64,000 nucleotides of DNA from positions 36,627-100,626 of IMG/VR virus record IMGVR_UViG_3300020205_001800. One strand, written 5' to 3'. The position numbers and the translations under genes were made by a program. Origin of the DNA: a virus. Shown here in pieces: positions 35,676-43,446 of the stretch. The notes beneath the pieces were generated by a model. The model worked only from the letters and a program-made list of their open reading frames with translations, did not search any database and was not told where the DNA came from. Each line of letters begins with the position of its first letter. Within the stretch, counting starts at the first letter, position 1.

Positions 35676-35900
35676 TTAGTGATTGTGTCCTTCGTAGTCT
35701 TCAATGACTGCCATTACGGCGTCATCTAGGTCGGTAACGAGCATTTCAATTTCATCGTCACTCCACCCCTCTACCATTTCTTTTGTTACGATGGATTTCC
35801 AGATTACAGTACTTGGGCCTCCTCCGCAACATCCGCATCCGTTGCCGCATGCTTCGTCACCAAACACTGTGCATTTGCATTCTTCGCACATTGTTGACAT
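35676..35900 (-). CDS. Cys-rich N-terminal protein
   Basis: 74 residues with seven Cys in the first 25 residues (MCEECKCTVFGDEACGNGCG followed by CC) and an acidic helical tail. The Cys cluster probably binds zinc or another metal. Overlaps the next start by TAATG. Confidence 0.55.
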   Translation of the reverse strand: MSTMCEECKCTVFGDEACGNGCGCCGGGPSTVIWKSIVTKEMVEGWSDDEIEMLVTDLDDAVMAVIEDYEGHNH

Positions 35901-36061
35901 TATTCCTCCTTAGATGTAATGGAGATTCCAGTTTCTGTACGTATAGCCGTAATGCTGGGGAACCGGCTTTCAACAGCTTCTTTTGTTTCTTCGAAGGTAT
36001 TGAATTTACTCATGAGCTCATTGAGCTCCGCCATATCTGCTAAAGATATACCGCCTTTCAT
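35900..36061 (-). CDS. Unknown 53-residue protein
   Basis: A helical N-terminal part (LADMAELNELMSKFNTFEE) and a short beta end. It shares stop/start bases with both neighbours (TAATG on each side), so it is part of the operon. Confidence 0.55.
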   Translation of the reverse strand: MKGGISLADMAELNELMSKFNTFEETKEAVESRFPSITAIRTETGISITSKEE

Positions 36062-36531
36062 TATTCCTCCTTACTTTGTAGTTGGATAACTTCATCACCT
36101 TCTGGGCTATAGCAGGATGCCATAACTTTGAGGTGAAGTTCTTCACGCATCTTCTTGAAGGCTTCTTTAGGCCAACCAGATGCCATTACTTTCATCAACA
36201 GGGTGGTTAATGTATACGTTGGGTTGACGTTAAAGGCAAAAGATAGGGAATCTTTAACAGTCTGGTGGTCTTCCATTTCATATGCATACGCAGCAAGAAT
36301 TGTTGCAAAAGGAACAGCTTCTTGTGGGTCTGCTATATCTACAAGGCGTTTTAAGAGTGTTGCGCATTCCACCATTGAATAGTGAACAGGAATGCCTAAC
36401 AAGAAGTCTCTTACTTGTATATCATTGTTAACAGCAAATATAATCCGCTTGGCATCTTCTTCAAGCAGGTTATTTTTACCTACAGATTCACGCACTAATT
36501 CGCACGCTTCTCTTCTGGTTATTGTTGTCAT
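36061..36531 (-). CDS. DUF4192-like protein (copy 1)
   Basis: 156 residues. The C-terminal half follows the actinobacterial DUF4192 pattern: an Ala-rich helix (FATILAAYAYEMED), a helix of paired Leu/Ala (DSLSFAFNVNPTYTLTTLL) and a final amphipathic helix. The role of DUF4192 is unknown. A second similar protein lies at 40998-41504. Confidence 0.5.
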   Translation of the reverse strand: MTTITRREACELVRESVGKNNLLEEDAKRIIFAVNNDIQVRDFLLGIPVHYSMVECATLLKRLVDIADPQEAVPFATILAAYAYEMEDHQTVKDSLSFAFNVNPTYTLTTLLMKVMASGWPKEAFKKMREELHLKVMASCYSPEGDEVIQLQSKEE

Positions 36532-36686
36532 TTTTCTTCCTCCTCTTTATCGAGTCCTAGCATTTCTAGGATATCTTCTGCACCCTTTGCAATTAGAAGG
36601 GCTTTTGCTTTTGCTTTATCCTCCGCCTTTAATGCCATGTCTAGGCGTAGGAGTTCTTCGCTGTATTTCAGCTCTTGCTTGGCCAT
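36528..36686 (-). CDS. Small helical charged protein
   Basis: 52 residues, a probable long helix or coiled coil rich in Glu, Lys, Ala and Leu. Overlaps both neighbours (ATGA and a shared A), so it belongs to the operon. Confidence 0.55.
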   Translation of the reverse strand: MAKQELKYSEELLRLDMALKAEDKAKAKALLIAKGAEDILEMLGLDKEEEEK

Positions 36687-36877
36687 TACAAAGACGCCAT
36701 TAGTCCTGGGGCGTTATCTTGAGCCCATTCAGCCGGCTCAGAGATAGGCTCAATGGTTAGGTTTGCACCACCATCTGCTAACTCATCAGATGCGTAAAGT
36801 AAGAACATTTGCGCTGTCTCATAGTCGTTGTATGGACCAAATAGTGTTTCTGTTAGGCTATCGAATATAACGTACAT
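36686..36877 (-). CDS. Unknown small protein
   Basis: 63 residues with a beta-helix start (MYVIFDSLTETLFGPYNDYE). AAAGGAG precedes the ATG. The 5' leader between it and the VWA gene contains one copy of the CCAACACAAACAA-type repeat directly after the VWA stop. Confidence 0.6.
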   Translation of the reverse strand: MYVIFDSLTETLFGPYNDYETAQMFLLYASDELADGGANLTIEPISEPAEWAQDNAPGLMASL

Positions 36878-36895
36878 TTTGTTGCTCCTTTGTCT

Positions 36896-36908
36896 TTGTT
36901 TGTGTTGG
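36896..36908 (-). repeat. 13-bp repeat copy 3 (variant)
   Basis: CCAACACAACAAA on the minus strand, one A shorter than the consensus, directly after the TAA of the VWA gene. Confidence 0.7.
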
Positions 36909-38843
36909 TTAGCGTCGCCCGCGCTTTTTGATTGCTGATGTAACTACCTGCTTTGCAAACGGTAGTAAATCAGAGGCGTTGTTGATACGAGCAAACACCT
37001 CAGCACCGTGATGGAATTGCTTTGGATCTTGCCCGCGATCGTCGACGAAGTAACTGTAATCACTGTCGTTCATAATCAGTGTCATGGCTGTAAGGATGCC
37101 ACGCTTGCCGATACGCTCAATGATTGCGTCATTTTTCTGTGAGTCAAACACACCGTCAGTTACCATGAACAGCATTTTGTTCTTCTTGCGAGAAGACATG
37201 AGTAACTGCTCTGCAACTAACAGCGTTGGGTATGGCTCGGTACCACCGTTGCCGTAGATGAACTTGTACTGAGTCTTGTCGGCTAACTCTTTGCGGGAGT
37301 AAGCAACCTCAGCTGAGTCATCGAAGGCATAGACAGTAACGGGCGCTTGAATTGACTCAAGAGCACGCTTGATAGTCCAGCAGGCGATGGAAGCCTTCTT
37401 ATCGTTCTGTTGACTGGACATTGATCCTGATCGATCCACTAGGATGACGGCCTCAATATCACATCCATCGTCGCCCTCATCCCAACGATCAAAGGCTGTA
37501 TCAATCTCACAGCCTCTGATTACACGTTGAACATTGAGTCTGCCGGTGGGTGTTTCTTTCTCCCACGTAGGCTCCATGTCATCGCGTAAACGTTGGAGTT
37601 CTTGAGCGAACTTACGGTAAGCAACGATTGATTCACTGGGGACAGAGGTCTTATCGAACTTGCCCTTCTTGGTAATGTCGTCGTGCTTACCATCTCCACC
37701 AACAATAACTTTCTGCTTGGCTTTGATGTCTGCTTGAACATCCTTGCGTGCAAGGACGTTGTCGATAGCTGTATTGAGCATGTCATTGATATTCTTAGGA
37801 ATACCGCCGACGCTATCAACGTGACCAGAACCTGGCGTTGTTTGAGGTGTCTGGTTGACACCCTTGTCACGCAGGTCTAGTGCTTGTTCTGGTGTGGTTG
37901 GTTGTAATGGAGCACCGTCTGCAGGCTTGTCACTGTTGCCATTACCATCAGCATCGTCAGCTTTGTCGGTTGGAGTACCGCATCCGCCGGGATGTGTTTG
38001 TGTTGGTGCAGGCTTGGGCTTTGGATGCCACGGTGCTTCTGCTGTACCCATACCCTTGGCACGATCAGAGTCTTTCTCTTGAGCCTTGCCAGGTTCAGGT
38101 CGTCCCTTGCCTACCGGCATGCGATGACCGCAACCGTTGGGACCACCTTGATGAGATATATCATCATAGATACCCATAGGTGCTAAGACTTCATCATTGA
38201 ATCGTTTAACTAATACCTTAGCTGTGTCGTAGTCGCGTGGGAACGCAAGCAAACGATACTGATCAATGATGTCGATGGCTGCTGGGATTACTTCAGGGAA
38301 TACGAACTCGTCGCGGAACGCCTGACGAATCTCAACAGGTAGGTAACGACGTCCGCGAATGCAGATGTAATTACCACGCATGTTGTCTGCATCTTTACCA
38401 AGCCACCTGGATACTGTGGCTGTGAGATAAGACGCAACGGCTGGATAACGTGCAACGAATAACGTCTCGATACGTTGATCTTCGAGGATATTAGTTGCTT
38501 GTATATAACCATTCTCTACAACCCACTGCATGAACGTCGTACCCTTGCGGGGCGAGTACAAGTGGTGGCTTAGCTCATGATAGTTAAGACCTGTAACTTG
38601 AGTTAATGTCTCAAGGTCCATGTCTTCAATCTGATCTAAGTTAATGTAGATGGATTGCCCGTCTGACCACGCTGGTGCGGGGCCGTCTGGCATCACATTA
38701 ACGATGACGGGGTCGCCAGTTAATACACGGTCACCTTGTTCGTAAACACGGCACAGTGCATTGAGTCGGACAGCACGTTCTTGTGCTTCTTCATCTCTGG
38801 CTTCCCTGTAACGATAACCATCGTCTAACTCTTCGTTATACAT
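36909..38843 (-). CDS. Zincin-like metallopeptidase fused to VWA domain (CobT-like)
   Basis: 644 residues. The N-terminal half has a zincin motif HELSH (89-93) and a downstream NILEDQRIE (118-126) whose Glu could be the third ligand. A Pro/Gly/Asp-rich linker spans about 230-345. The C-terminal third is a von Willebrand A domain with the MIDAS motif DRSGSMSS (470-477) and a later GNGGTEPYPT. The same layout is found in CobT/NorD/DUF2201-type partners of MoxR AAA+ ATPases, and the ATPase gene lies 12 bases upstream. Together they probably remodel or activate a protein or insert a metal. The substrate is unknown. Confidence 0.78.
   Translation of the reverse strand: MYNEELDDGYRYREARDEEAQERAVRLNALCRVYEQGDRVLTGDPVIVNVMPDGPAPAWSDGQSIYINLDQIEDMDLETLTQVTGLNYHELSHHLYSPRKGTTFMQWVVENGYIQATNILEDQRIETLFVARYPAVASYLTATVSRWLGKDADNMRGNYICIRGRRYLPVEIRQAFRDEFVFPEVIPAAIDIIDQYRLLAFPRDYDTAKVLVKRFNDEVLAPMGIYDDISHQGGPNGCGHRMPVGKGRPEPGKAQEKDSDRAKGMGTAEAPWHPKPKPAPTQTHPGGCGTPTDKADDADGNGNSDKPADGAPLQPTTPEQALDLRDKGVNQTPQTTPGSGHVDSVGGIPKNINDMLNTAIDNVLARKDVQADIKAKQKVIVGGDGKHDDITKKGKFDKTSVPSESIVAYRKFAQELQRLRDDMEPTWEKETPTGRLNVQRVIRGCEIDTAFDRWDEGDDGCDIEAVILVDRSGSMSSQQNDKKASIACWTIKRALESIQAPVTVYAFDDSAEVAYSRKELADKTQYKFIYGNGGTEPYPTLLVAEQLLMSSRKKNKMLFMVTDGVFDSQKNDAIIERIGKRGILTAMTLIMNDSDYSYFVDDRGQDPKQFHHGAEVFARINNASDLLPFAKQVVTSAIKKRGRR
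37995..38006 (-). repeat. 13-bp repeat copy 4
   Basis: CCAACACAAACA on the minus strand, inside the linker of the VWA gene (encodes PTQTH). Confidence 0.8.
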
Positions 38844-38855
38844 GGTTTACCTTTC

Positions 38856-40295
38856 TTATAGTTGGCTAGCGAGGTTGCCGGCCCACTCAGTCAACTTTTC
38901 TTCAATTGACTGTCCTTCTGTTCCTTGCGCAGGCATAGGAATCTCAATACCAAAGTCACCCTTGATATTGTATTCATGTGTCTGGAAGACCAAGCGAACA
39001 CTTGGCTGTTCGTCCGAAGAGAAGTGAGCGATGAAGTTCTCAACTGCGAACTCATAACCCAATGCATCTACGAAGTGATGAAACTCCATCAACATATTGG
39101 TTGAGATTGGAGTTTCGTACTGACCCTTGGCTGCTTCAGTACGTAACTGCTTCGATAGCACACGAAGAGACTTGGATGGAACCAACTTCTCTTCTACTTT
39201 GTCATCGTAATCCCATGGGATTTGGATGTCGAAGCGATTGCGGAATGCGAAGTTCAACGACGTTGTGCCGATGTAATCCGGATTCATAGTAGCGAAGATA
39301 GTGAGGTCAGGATGAGCCTCAATGGTCTCGCCATGATGATCAAGCAATGTGATCATGCGACGTCCGTCAAGTAATGAGTACAAGACGGTATAGATTTTAG
39401 GACTGATGAAGTTAACCTCATCAAGAAGCAAGACACCACCGTTACGGACTACGTCAGTAACAGGGCCATCAATCCATGCGAATGAACCGTTGCCGTCAGA
39501 TACGAACTTACCGGTCATCTGGCTTGGCTCCATAGAAGCATTACCAGATACGGTAGCCATACGCAGGCCACGTTCAGCAGCCCATGCCTCAACAGACGTT
39601 GTCTTACCTGGACCAGTAGGGCCGTAGATAAGCACGTTGATGCTGTTGGCACGAGCATGATCGAACACCTTGAAGTCTTCTACTTCGAAGACTTTGCGGT
39701 GAACATAGCGCTTGGCTAGCTCAATGCGGGGCACTGATGCTAATGACGCCATGATTACCGCACCGTTGTTGGTATTAGATTCCATTTGAATTTCAAACTT
39801 ATCTAATACTGCTTGGTTGAGTTGTGGTGCTGGAGTTGTTTGTGTTGGCATAGTTACCAAAGGCACAGTAGAACCAGAACCACGACGGTTGTCGATGATG
39901 TACTCACTCAACGCTACATCTTGCGATGTAACTTGCTCATACAATTCGCACACGCGTTCCAAGAATGAACTTGGATCCGCATTGGGTGCAGCCTTGGTAT
40001 GTGCTTGACATGCTTTGGTGCCGAGTACTGGGGAATAGCCCTTAGCAGTCATAGCTTCTTCATCTGTTGCTGTAACGTACACAGCAACAGGCGTACGAGT
40101 GAGTTGCTCGTCGCTGTCAATCTGTCCAGTGAGACCATCGAAGTCTGTTTCTTCCCACTTATTGTGGGGACCTTTGGTCCCATCTGTCTCACGTGAGTAG
40201 ATGCGCACATCATCACCATGCGGTGTTATTAGTACCTGACGACGCTTAGCGCCCATGGCTGGTGTGTATGACTCTGTGAATATTGCGATATCCAT
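38856..40295 (-). CDS. MoxR-type AAA+ ATPase (CobS-like)
   Basis: 479 residues. Walker A is YGPTGPGKTT (225-233), Walker B is VLLLDEVNF (288-296) and a sensor-like TIFATMNPDYIG follows, in the order of CobS/NorQ/MoxR ATPases. The first 190 residues are an extra domain of unknown fold. It is the presumed motor for the VWA/zincin protein downstream. AAGGGG precedes the ATG. CobS in bacteria works with CobT and CobN in cobalt insertion; whether the phage pair does this is not known. Confidence 0.82.
   Translation of the reverse strand: MDIAIFTESYTPAMGAKRRQVLITPHGDDVRIYSRETDGTKGPHNKWEETDFDGLTGQIDSDEQLTRTPVAVYVTATDEEAMTAKGYSPVLGTKACQAHTKAAPNADPSSFLERVCELYEQVTSQDVALSEYIIDNRRGSGSTVPLVTMPTQTTPAPQLNQAVLDKFEIQMESNTNNGAVIMASLASVPRIELAKRYVHRKVFEVEDFKVFDHARANSINVLIYGPTGPGKTTSVEAWAAERGLRMATVSGNASMEPSQMTGKFVSDGNGSFAWIDGPVTDVVRNGGVLLLDEVNFISPKIYTVLYSLLDGRRMITLLDHHGETIEAHPDLTIFATMNPDYIGTTSLNFAFRNRFDIQIPWDYDDKVEEKLVPSKSLRVLSKQLRTEAAKGQYETPISTNMLMEFHHFVDALGYEFAVENFIAHFSSDEQPSVRLVFQTHEYNIKGDFGIEIPMPAQGTEGQSIEEKLTEWAGNLASQL
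39836..39848 (-). repeat. 13-bp repeat copy 5
   Basis: Exact copy on the minus strand inside the AAA+ gene (encodes PTQTT). Confidence 0.85.
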
Positions 40296-40327
40296 ATAAC
40301 TTACCCCTTCTAGGTATTGGAATCGTT

Positions 40328-40384
40328 GTTGTCTTGCGACAACTACTACCGACTATCGGTAGCATCCCCCTGCAGATGCAGAGG
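40328..40384 (-). other. Three small hairpins between 40393 and AAA+ gene
   Basis: GTTGTC/GACAAC, CTACCG/CGGTAG and CCCCTGC/GCAGAGG inverted repeats stand side by side in the 97-base leader of the AAA+ gene. They could terminate the upstream gene or regulate AAA+ translation. Confidence 0.5.
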
Positions 40385-40392
40385 AAACTTGG

Positions 40393-40647
40393 TTAATCGT
40401 CATCGTCGTCATTTAAAACGCGATTCTCTAATACGGTAGCCATCTCGAATGCTACTACCTTGCCTCGAGGCCACTCGGTGATTAGGTCAAACAACACGCC
40501 GTGTGATTCGGCTTTATCTATAACGAGGTTCATCTGTTTACTGATGTACTCAAAGAACTCTTCTTTTTCTTCATCATTAAGATTATTGAAATCAAAATCT
40601 TGGGCTGTGAAGTCTTCGTCATCATTGTTCTCACATGCTTCGCACAT
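40393..40647 (-). CDS. Acidic protein with N-terminal Cys pair
   Basis: 84 residues: MCEACENNDDED at the start (C-x2-C), an acidic helix, and a hydrophobic second half (VAFEMATVLENR) ending DDDDD. AAAGGAG precedes the ATG. The function is unknown. Confidence 0.55.
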   Translation of the reverse strand: MCEACENNDDEDFTAQDFDFNNLNDEEKEEFFEYISKQMNLVIDKAESHGVLFDLITEWPRGKVVAFEMATVLENRVLNDDDDD

Positions 40648-40675
40648 GTCTATCTCCTTTATCTAGTGGGTAAAA

Positions 40676-40708
40676 CCGAGGGGCATGCCAATATGACACG
40701 CCCCTCGG
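40676..40708 (-). terminator. GC-rich hairpin
   Basis: CCGAGGGGC (40676-40684) pairs perfectly with GCCCCTCGG (40700-40708). It lies in the 350-base gap between the 40393 and 40998 genes and probably ends transcripts that arrive from the right. Confidence 0.6.
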
Positions 40709-40885
40709 GGCTGTTTTGAACACATTACGTAGGAAGTGTTACAGGGACTGGAACATTAGCGACTACGGGCGACTCAGGTCCGACTGGCAGGTGGCGGTTG
40801 GTGGGACTAACTGGTCCTGTTTAACCATCCACTCGTGCTGGTGCCGTCTTGTTTCCGGCTTGGGTTTGATCAAGTATGGTGCAGA

Positions 40886-40951
40886 CTACTTCTCTGTGTT
40901 CTGCAGCATTACCAACGACTCTCCAGTTCTTAGGATGGCAGTTTTCGTCAT
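40886..40951 (-). CDS. Possible 21-residue ORF in a 350-base gap
   Basis: An ATG at 40951 has GGGAG six bases upstream and opens MTKTAILRTGESLVMLQNTE, ended by TAG at 40886. The same frame continues open for 40 more codons, to 40763, in protein-like sequence. It could be a short peptide, a broken gene, or one recoded at the TAG. The gap otherwise holds one copy of the 13-bp repeat and a hairpin. Confidence 0.3.
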   Translation of the reverse strand: MTKTAILRTGESLVMLQNTEK

Positions 40952-40984
40952 GAATGGCTCCCGCTGACCGTCTAATAGGCTGGT

Positions 40985-40997
40985 TTGTTTGTGTTGG
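40985..40997 (-). repeat. 13-bp repeat copy 6
   Basis: Exact copy on the minus strand, directly after the TAA of the 40998 gene. Confidence 0.85.
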
Positions 40998-41504
40998 TTA
41001 TTGAGGGAAGTGGGAAGATCGTTCTTGTTCCCATTGAGCCAATGCGTTAGGGCCTTGAGACACTAACAGGCTTAAGTAGAACGGGCTAGGCATTTGCTTA
41101 GTGATGGCAGATACAATGCTCATAGTATGATTTGATACTGCAGCATACTCAGGCTTGCTACGCATAATTGCAGCGCCTGCTAGTTCTTTGTCACCCCAAG
41201 CAAAAGCTAAGGCTGCAAGATACTCTGTGTATACCTGCAGATCAACGCTTCCATCTTGTGATGAACGAACACCGCTTCGCAGTGCATCTAATATACTGGC
41301 TGAAGACAATGAGCCAGGCTCAACGTTAACAAGTATGTCTGCTAACACTGCGTCCCTGTAGTTTTTGCTTGCTCTTGATGTCTCTACGAAGTTAACAGGA
41401 ATACCTCCTACAACTAACATTCGTCGTGCTGTTCCAGGAACCTCTGCAATATCTGATCGCATAATGGTTACTGAACTGTCATACTCAACTGTTGGGTTTG
41501 ACAT
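40998..41504 (-). CDS. DUF4192-like protein (copy 2)
   Basis: 168 residues. Like the 36061 gene, it has an Ala-rich helix (EYLAALAFAWGDKELAGAA) followed by a Ser/Pro helix, but also a longer N-terminal domain. Its TAA is followed at once by CCAACACAAACAAAC. AGAGGA precedes the ATG. Family role is unknown. Confidence 0.5.
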   Translation of the reverse strand: MSNPTVEYDSSVTIMRSDIAEVPGTARRMLVVGGIPVNFVETSRASKNYRDAVLADILVNVEPGSLSSASILDALRSGVRSSQDGSVDLQVYTEYLAALAFAWGDKELAGAAIMRSKPEYAAVSNHTMSIVSAITKQMPSPFYLSLLVSQGPNALAQWEQERSSHFPQ

Positions 41505-42180
41505 AGTTTGCTATCCTCTTTTCTAGTTCGGTTGGTTCTTGCTTTATTACCTTGCCTTCTCTCAATCGGACTGGGAAACCATCCCATTGAAGAGAAATTA
41601 ATTTACTACCGTAGTCGCGTTTGCCTGTGCCACTACAGTAATAACATTCATGTGCTTTGTAAAGCGTGTGCTTGGAAGCTTTACCGTGAACGCATTGGTC
41701 TGCTTCATGCCAACGTGCATGGGGACGTTGAGGATCAACCTGTGCTGTTGGGTGCAGATCACAAGGTAACTCTCTGTAACAACTAGTAGGTCCCCAACAT
41801 TGCTCGTCTTGCCTGCCAGATGATTTACAGATTCTGCAACCTTGAATCTTTGCTGGTGTGCGTGAGGGGTTGGCTTCTACAATGAACCACTTACTATTGC
41901 GTTGGTGCACATCGTGTACGCCGGAGAAGTCGCGGATAATTCCTCTAACTCCTTGACTCCACAAAGGGTTCCAATGACCATTGGGTGATACTGATTGAAT
42001 AGTTGTAGTGCCGTCGGGGTAATAAAGCACTACGTCATATGAGTTAGCCCAACCAAGGCCTACAGCAATGTGATCGGCTCGTTGAAATAACCTAGCACCG
42101 CGTGTGTATAGAGGTCGTTCTGTTTTCTTCTTGCCACCTTTGAGCCATAACTCTGCGGTGACGTAGTCGTAGACGCGCAC
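41485..42180 (-). CDS. Unknown protein with Cys-rich zinc region
   Basis: 231 residues, GTG start overlapping the upstream TAG. The C-terminal half has Cys pairs in a DnaJ-like arrangement (GCRICKSSGRQ, ECYYCSGTGKR) with extra Cys/His between. The N-terminal half is beta-rich. A role in binding zinc and nucleic acid is possible. Confidence 0.55.
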   Translation of the reverse strand: MRVYDYVTAELWLKGGKKKTERPLYTRGARLFQRADHIAVGLGWANSYDVVLYYPDGTTTIQSVSPNGHWNPLWSQGVRGIIRDFSGVHDVHQRNSKWFIVEANPSRTPAKIQGCRICKSSGRQDEQCWGPTSCYRELPCDLHPTAQVDPQRPHARWHEADQCVHGKASKHTLYKAHECYYCSGTGKRDYGSKLISLQWDGFPVRLREGKVIKQEPTELEKRIANYVKPNS

Positions 42181-42482
42181 TATTTTGCCTCTACTGTGTC
42201 AAACAAGCCTGCATAGCACATGTCGAAAGCTTCTTCGCGGTCTTGTTCTGTGCGGCGGTGTTTGTGTTGGGGCACATCGTAATCTTCATCAAACCATACG
42301 ATACTGATTGGATTACGTCGTGCACGTTCTGGTGCAATGATGAACAGGGCTTGACCTAAGCCGTCAATGACTCCGGTGTGATATGCCCTGCCATGCTGTG
42401 AATCAAGATCGTGAAGTTCAAGTTCTTCTTCAACCATCTTGCGTTCTATGAGCTTAGCTAACTTGCGATGTCTCAATCGCAT
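42180..42482 (-). CDS. Unknown basic protein
   Basis: 100 residues with a basic helical start (RLRHRKLAKLIERKM). It contains a CCAACACAAACA copy in frame, which encodes PQHKH. GGAGGAAACAA precedes the ATG. No family was recognised. Confidence 0.55.
   Translation of the reverse strand: MRLRHRKLAKLIERKMVEEELELHDLDSQHGRAYHTGVIDGLGQALFIIAPERARRNPISIVWFDEDYDVPQHKHRRTEQDREEAFDMCYAGLFDTVEAK
42259..42270 (-). repeat. 13-bp repeat copy 7
   Basis: CCAACACAAACA on the minus strand inside the 42180 gene (encodes PQHKH, a different frame from copies 4 and 5). Confidence 0.8.
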
Positions 42483-42804
42483 TTGTTTCCTCCATTTCTA
42501 CTCTAACTACTTCAACAGGATACTCAGGCACACTACGAAGCTTGTGCCCACGCATTGTTGGTGTAGTCCCACCCTGGATAGAGTGGGTGTCGTTTCTGTC
42601 CATAGCGTCTTGCAGACATGCTGCTATGACTGGGCAGGTCTTGCATACAGCGAGCGCGTTACGCTCTCTGCTTTCTCTTTCTTCACCACGCTCATTATGA
42701 TCGTAGTAAAACATGCTTACGGGGAATTCTTTGCATGCGGCACTATCTTGCCACTTAAAGTTGTCTGGATTGTATACGGATAGGTTGTTGAGACTATTTA
42801 ACAT
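42454..42804 (-). CDS. WhiB-family iron-sulfur regulator (copy 3)
   Basis: 116 residues from the ATG at 42804; a longer frame to 42864 overlaps the upstream gene. The Cys pattern is DSAACKEFP, VCKTCPVIAAC, and the turn HSIQGGTTPTMRG replaces G-I-W-G. AAAGA lies before the ATG. It resembles copy 1 more than copy 2 in spacing. Like the others it may redirect the host sigma factor late in infection. Confidence 0.85.
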   Translation of the reverse strand: MLNSLNNLSVYNPDNFKWQDSAACKEFPVSMFYYDHNERGEERESRERNALAVCKTCPVIAACLQDAMDRNDTHSIQGGTTPTMRGHKLRSVPEYPVEVVRVEMEETNAIETSQVS

Positions 42805-42931
42805 TCTTTGAGTCCAACCTACGCAGATACATGCGCGTCTCCTCCGCGTCCCAGTATCGTTCACGCCAATAGAGGGCTGACCAAATAGATATTACATTGG
42901 TGATTAACCCAAGTATTAAGAATACTTTCAT
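42794..42931 (-). CDS. Small membrane-anchored peptide
   Basis: 45 residues: an N-terminal membrane helix (VFLILGLITNVISIWSALYW) and a charged tail (REERYWDAEETRMYLRR-like). Its TAG overlaps the WhiB start region and its ATG overlaps the upstream stop, which supports translation. Confidence 0.5.
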   Translation of the reverse strand: MKVFLILGLITNVISIWSALYWRERYWDAEETRMYLRRLDSKNVK

Positions 42932-43077
42932 AGTTTTTCCTCACTTACTGTGTCGTAGAGAGTATCGATGCCGTCATTCCACAACATCAATGCTTCTTTT
43001 CTAGTGCAACCGTGAAACAACTGTGCTTCTAATAAGAACAACAGCTTTGCTACGGTGTCTACTTTAGTCTTTGACAT
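42928..43077 (-). CDS. Unknown 49-residue protein
   Basis: Helical, with a hydrophobic middle (VAKLLFLLEAQLFHG). Its TGA overlaps the start of the membrane peptide (ATGA). It overlaps the upstream gene by 14 bases. Confidence 0.5.
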   Translation of the reverse strand: MSKTKVDTVAKLLFLLEAQLFHGCTRKEALMLWNDGIDTLYDTVSEEKL

Positions 43078-43345
43078 CGTCTTCCTCAGTTTCTTCTTCA
43101 TATACCCAACCTACACTTTCGGCTACTGACATCATTACTTCATCAATATTGGCTTGATGATATTTCCAATAATCTTCGTGTGTATCCATGATAGTTGCTA
43201 TCTTGACCCACTGTTCAAGAGGTATTGGTCGCTCATCGTTAAAGAAGAGTTCAAAGTCTTCTTTACCAAATATGCTGTATATGGTAACTTCGTCATCAGG
43301 CTTGAAGTTATCTTGTAAATCTTTGATGACTTCTGATACTTTCAT
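43064..43345 (-). CDS. Unknown acidic protein
   Basis: 93 residues; a first helix (VSEVIKDLQDNF), a DEVTIYSIFGK strand and an acidic C-terminus (EEETEEDD). A CCAACACAAACAA copy lies 22 bases upstream of the ATG. No family was recognised. Confidence 0.55.
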   Translation of the reverse strand: MKVSEVIKDLQDNFKPDDEVTIYSIFGKEDFELFFNDERPIPLEQWVKIATIMDTHEDYWKYHQANIDEVMMSVAESVGWVYEEETEEDDVKD

Positions 43346-43366
43346 TTTGTTATCCGTTCTGTTAAG

Positions 43367-43379
43367 TTGTTTGTGTTGG
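43367..43379 (-). repeat. 13-bp repeat copy 8
   Basis: Exact copy on the minus strand, 22 bases before the 43064 gene. Confidence 0.85.
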
Positions 43380-43446
43380 TGAGTGGTTTAGCCTTGTCAC
43401 ACTCAGGACAGGAGTTCTTTTACCTCAGGAAGAACTATAGAAACCA

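Noticed and set aside
40716-40967. 83-residue plus-strand ORF in the 40.65-40.99 kb gap
   Set aside because: It is antisense to the whole block and has no ribosome site; minus-strand frames in the same gap look more protein-like.
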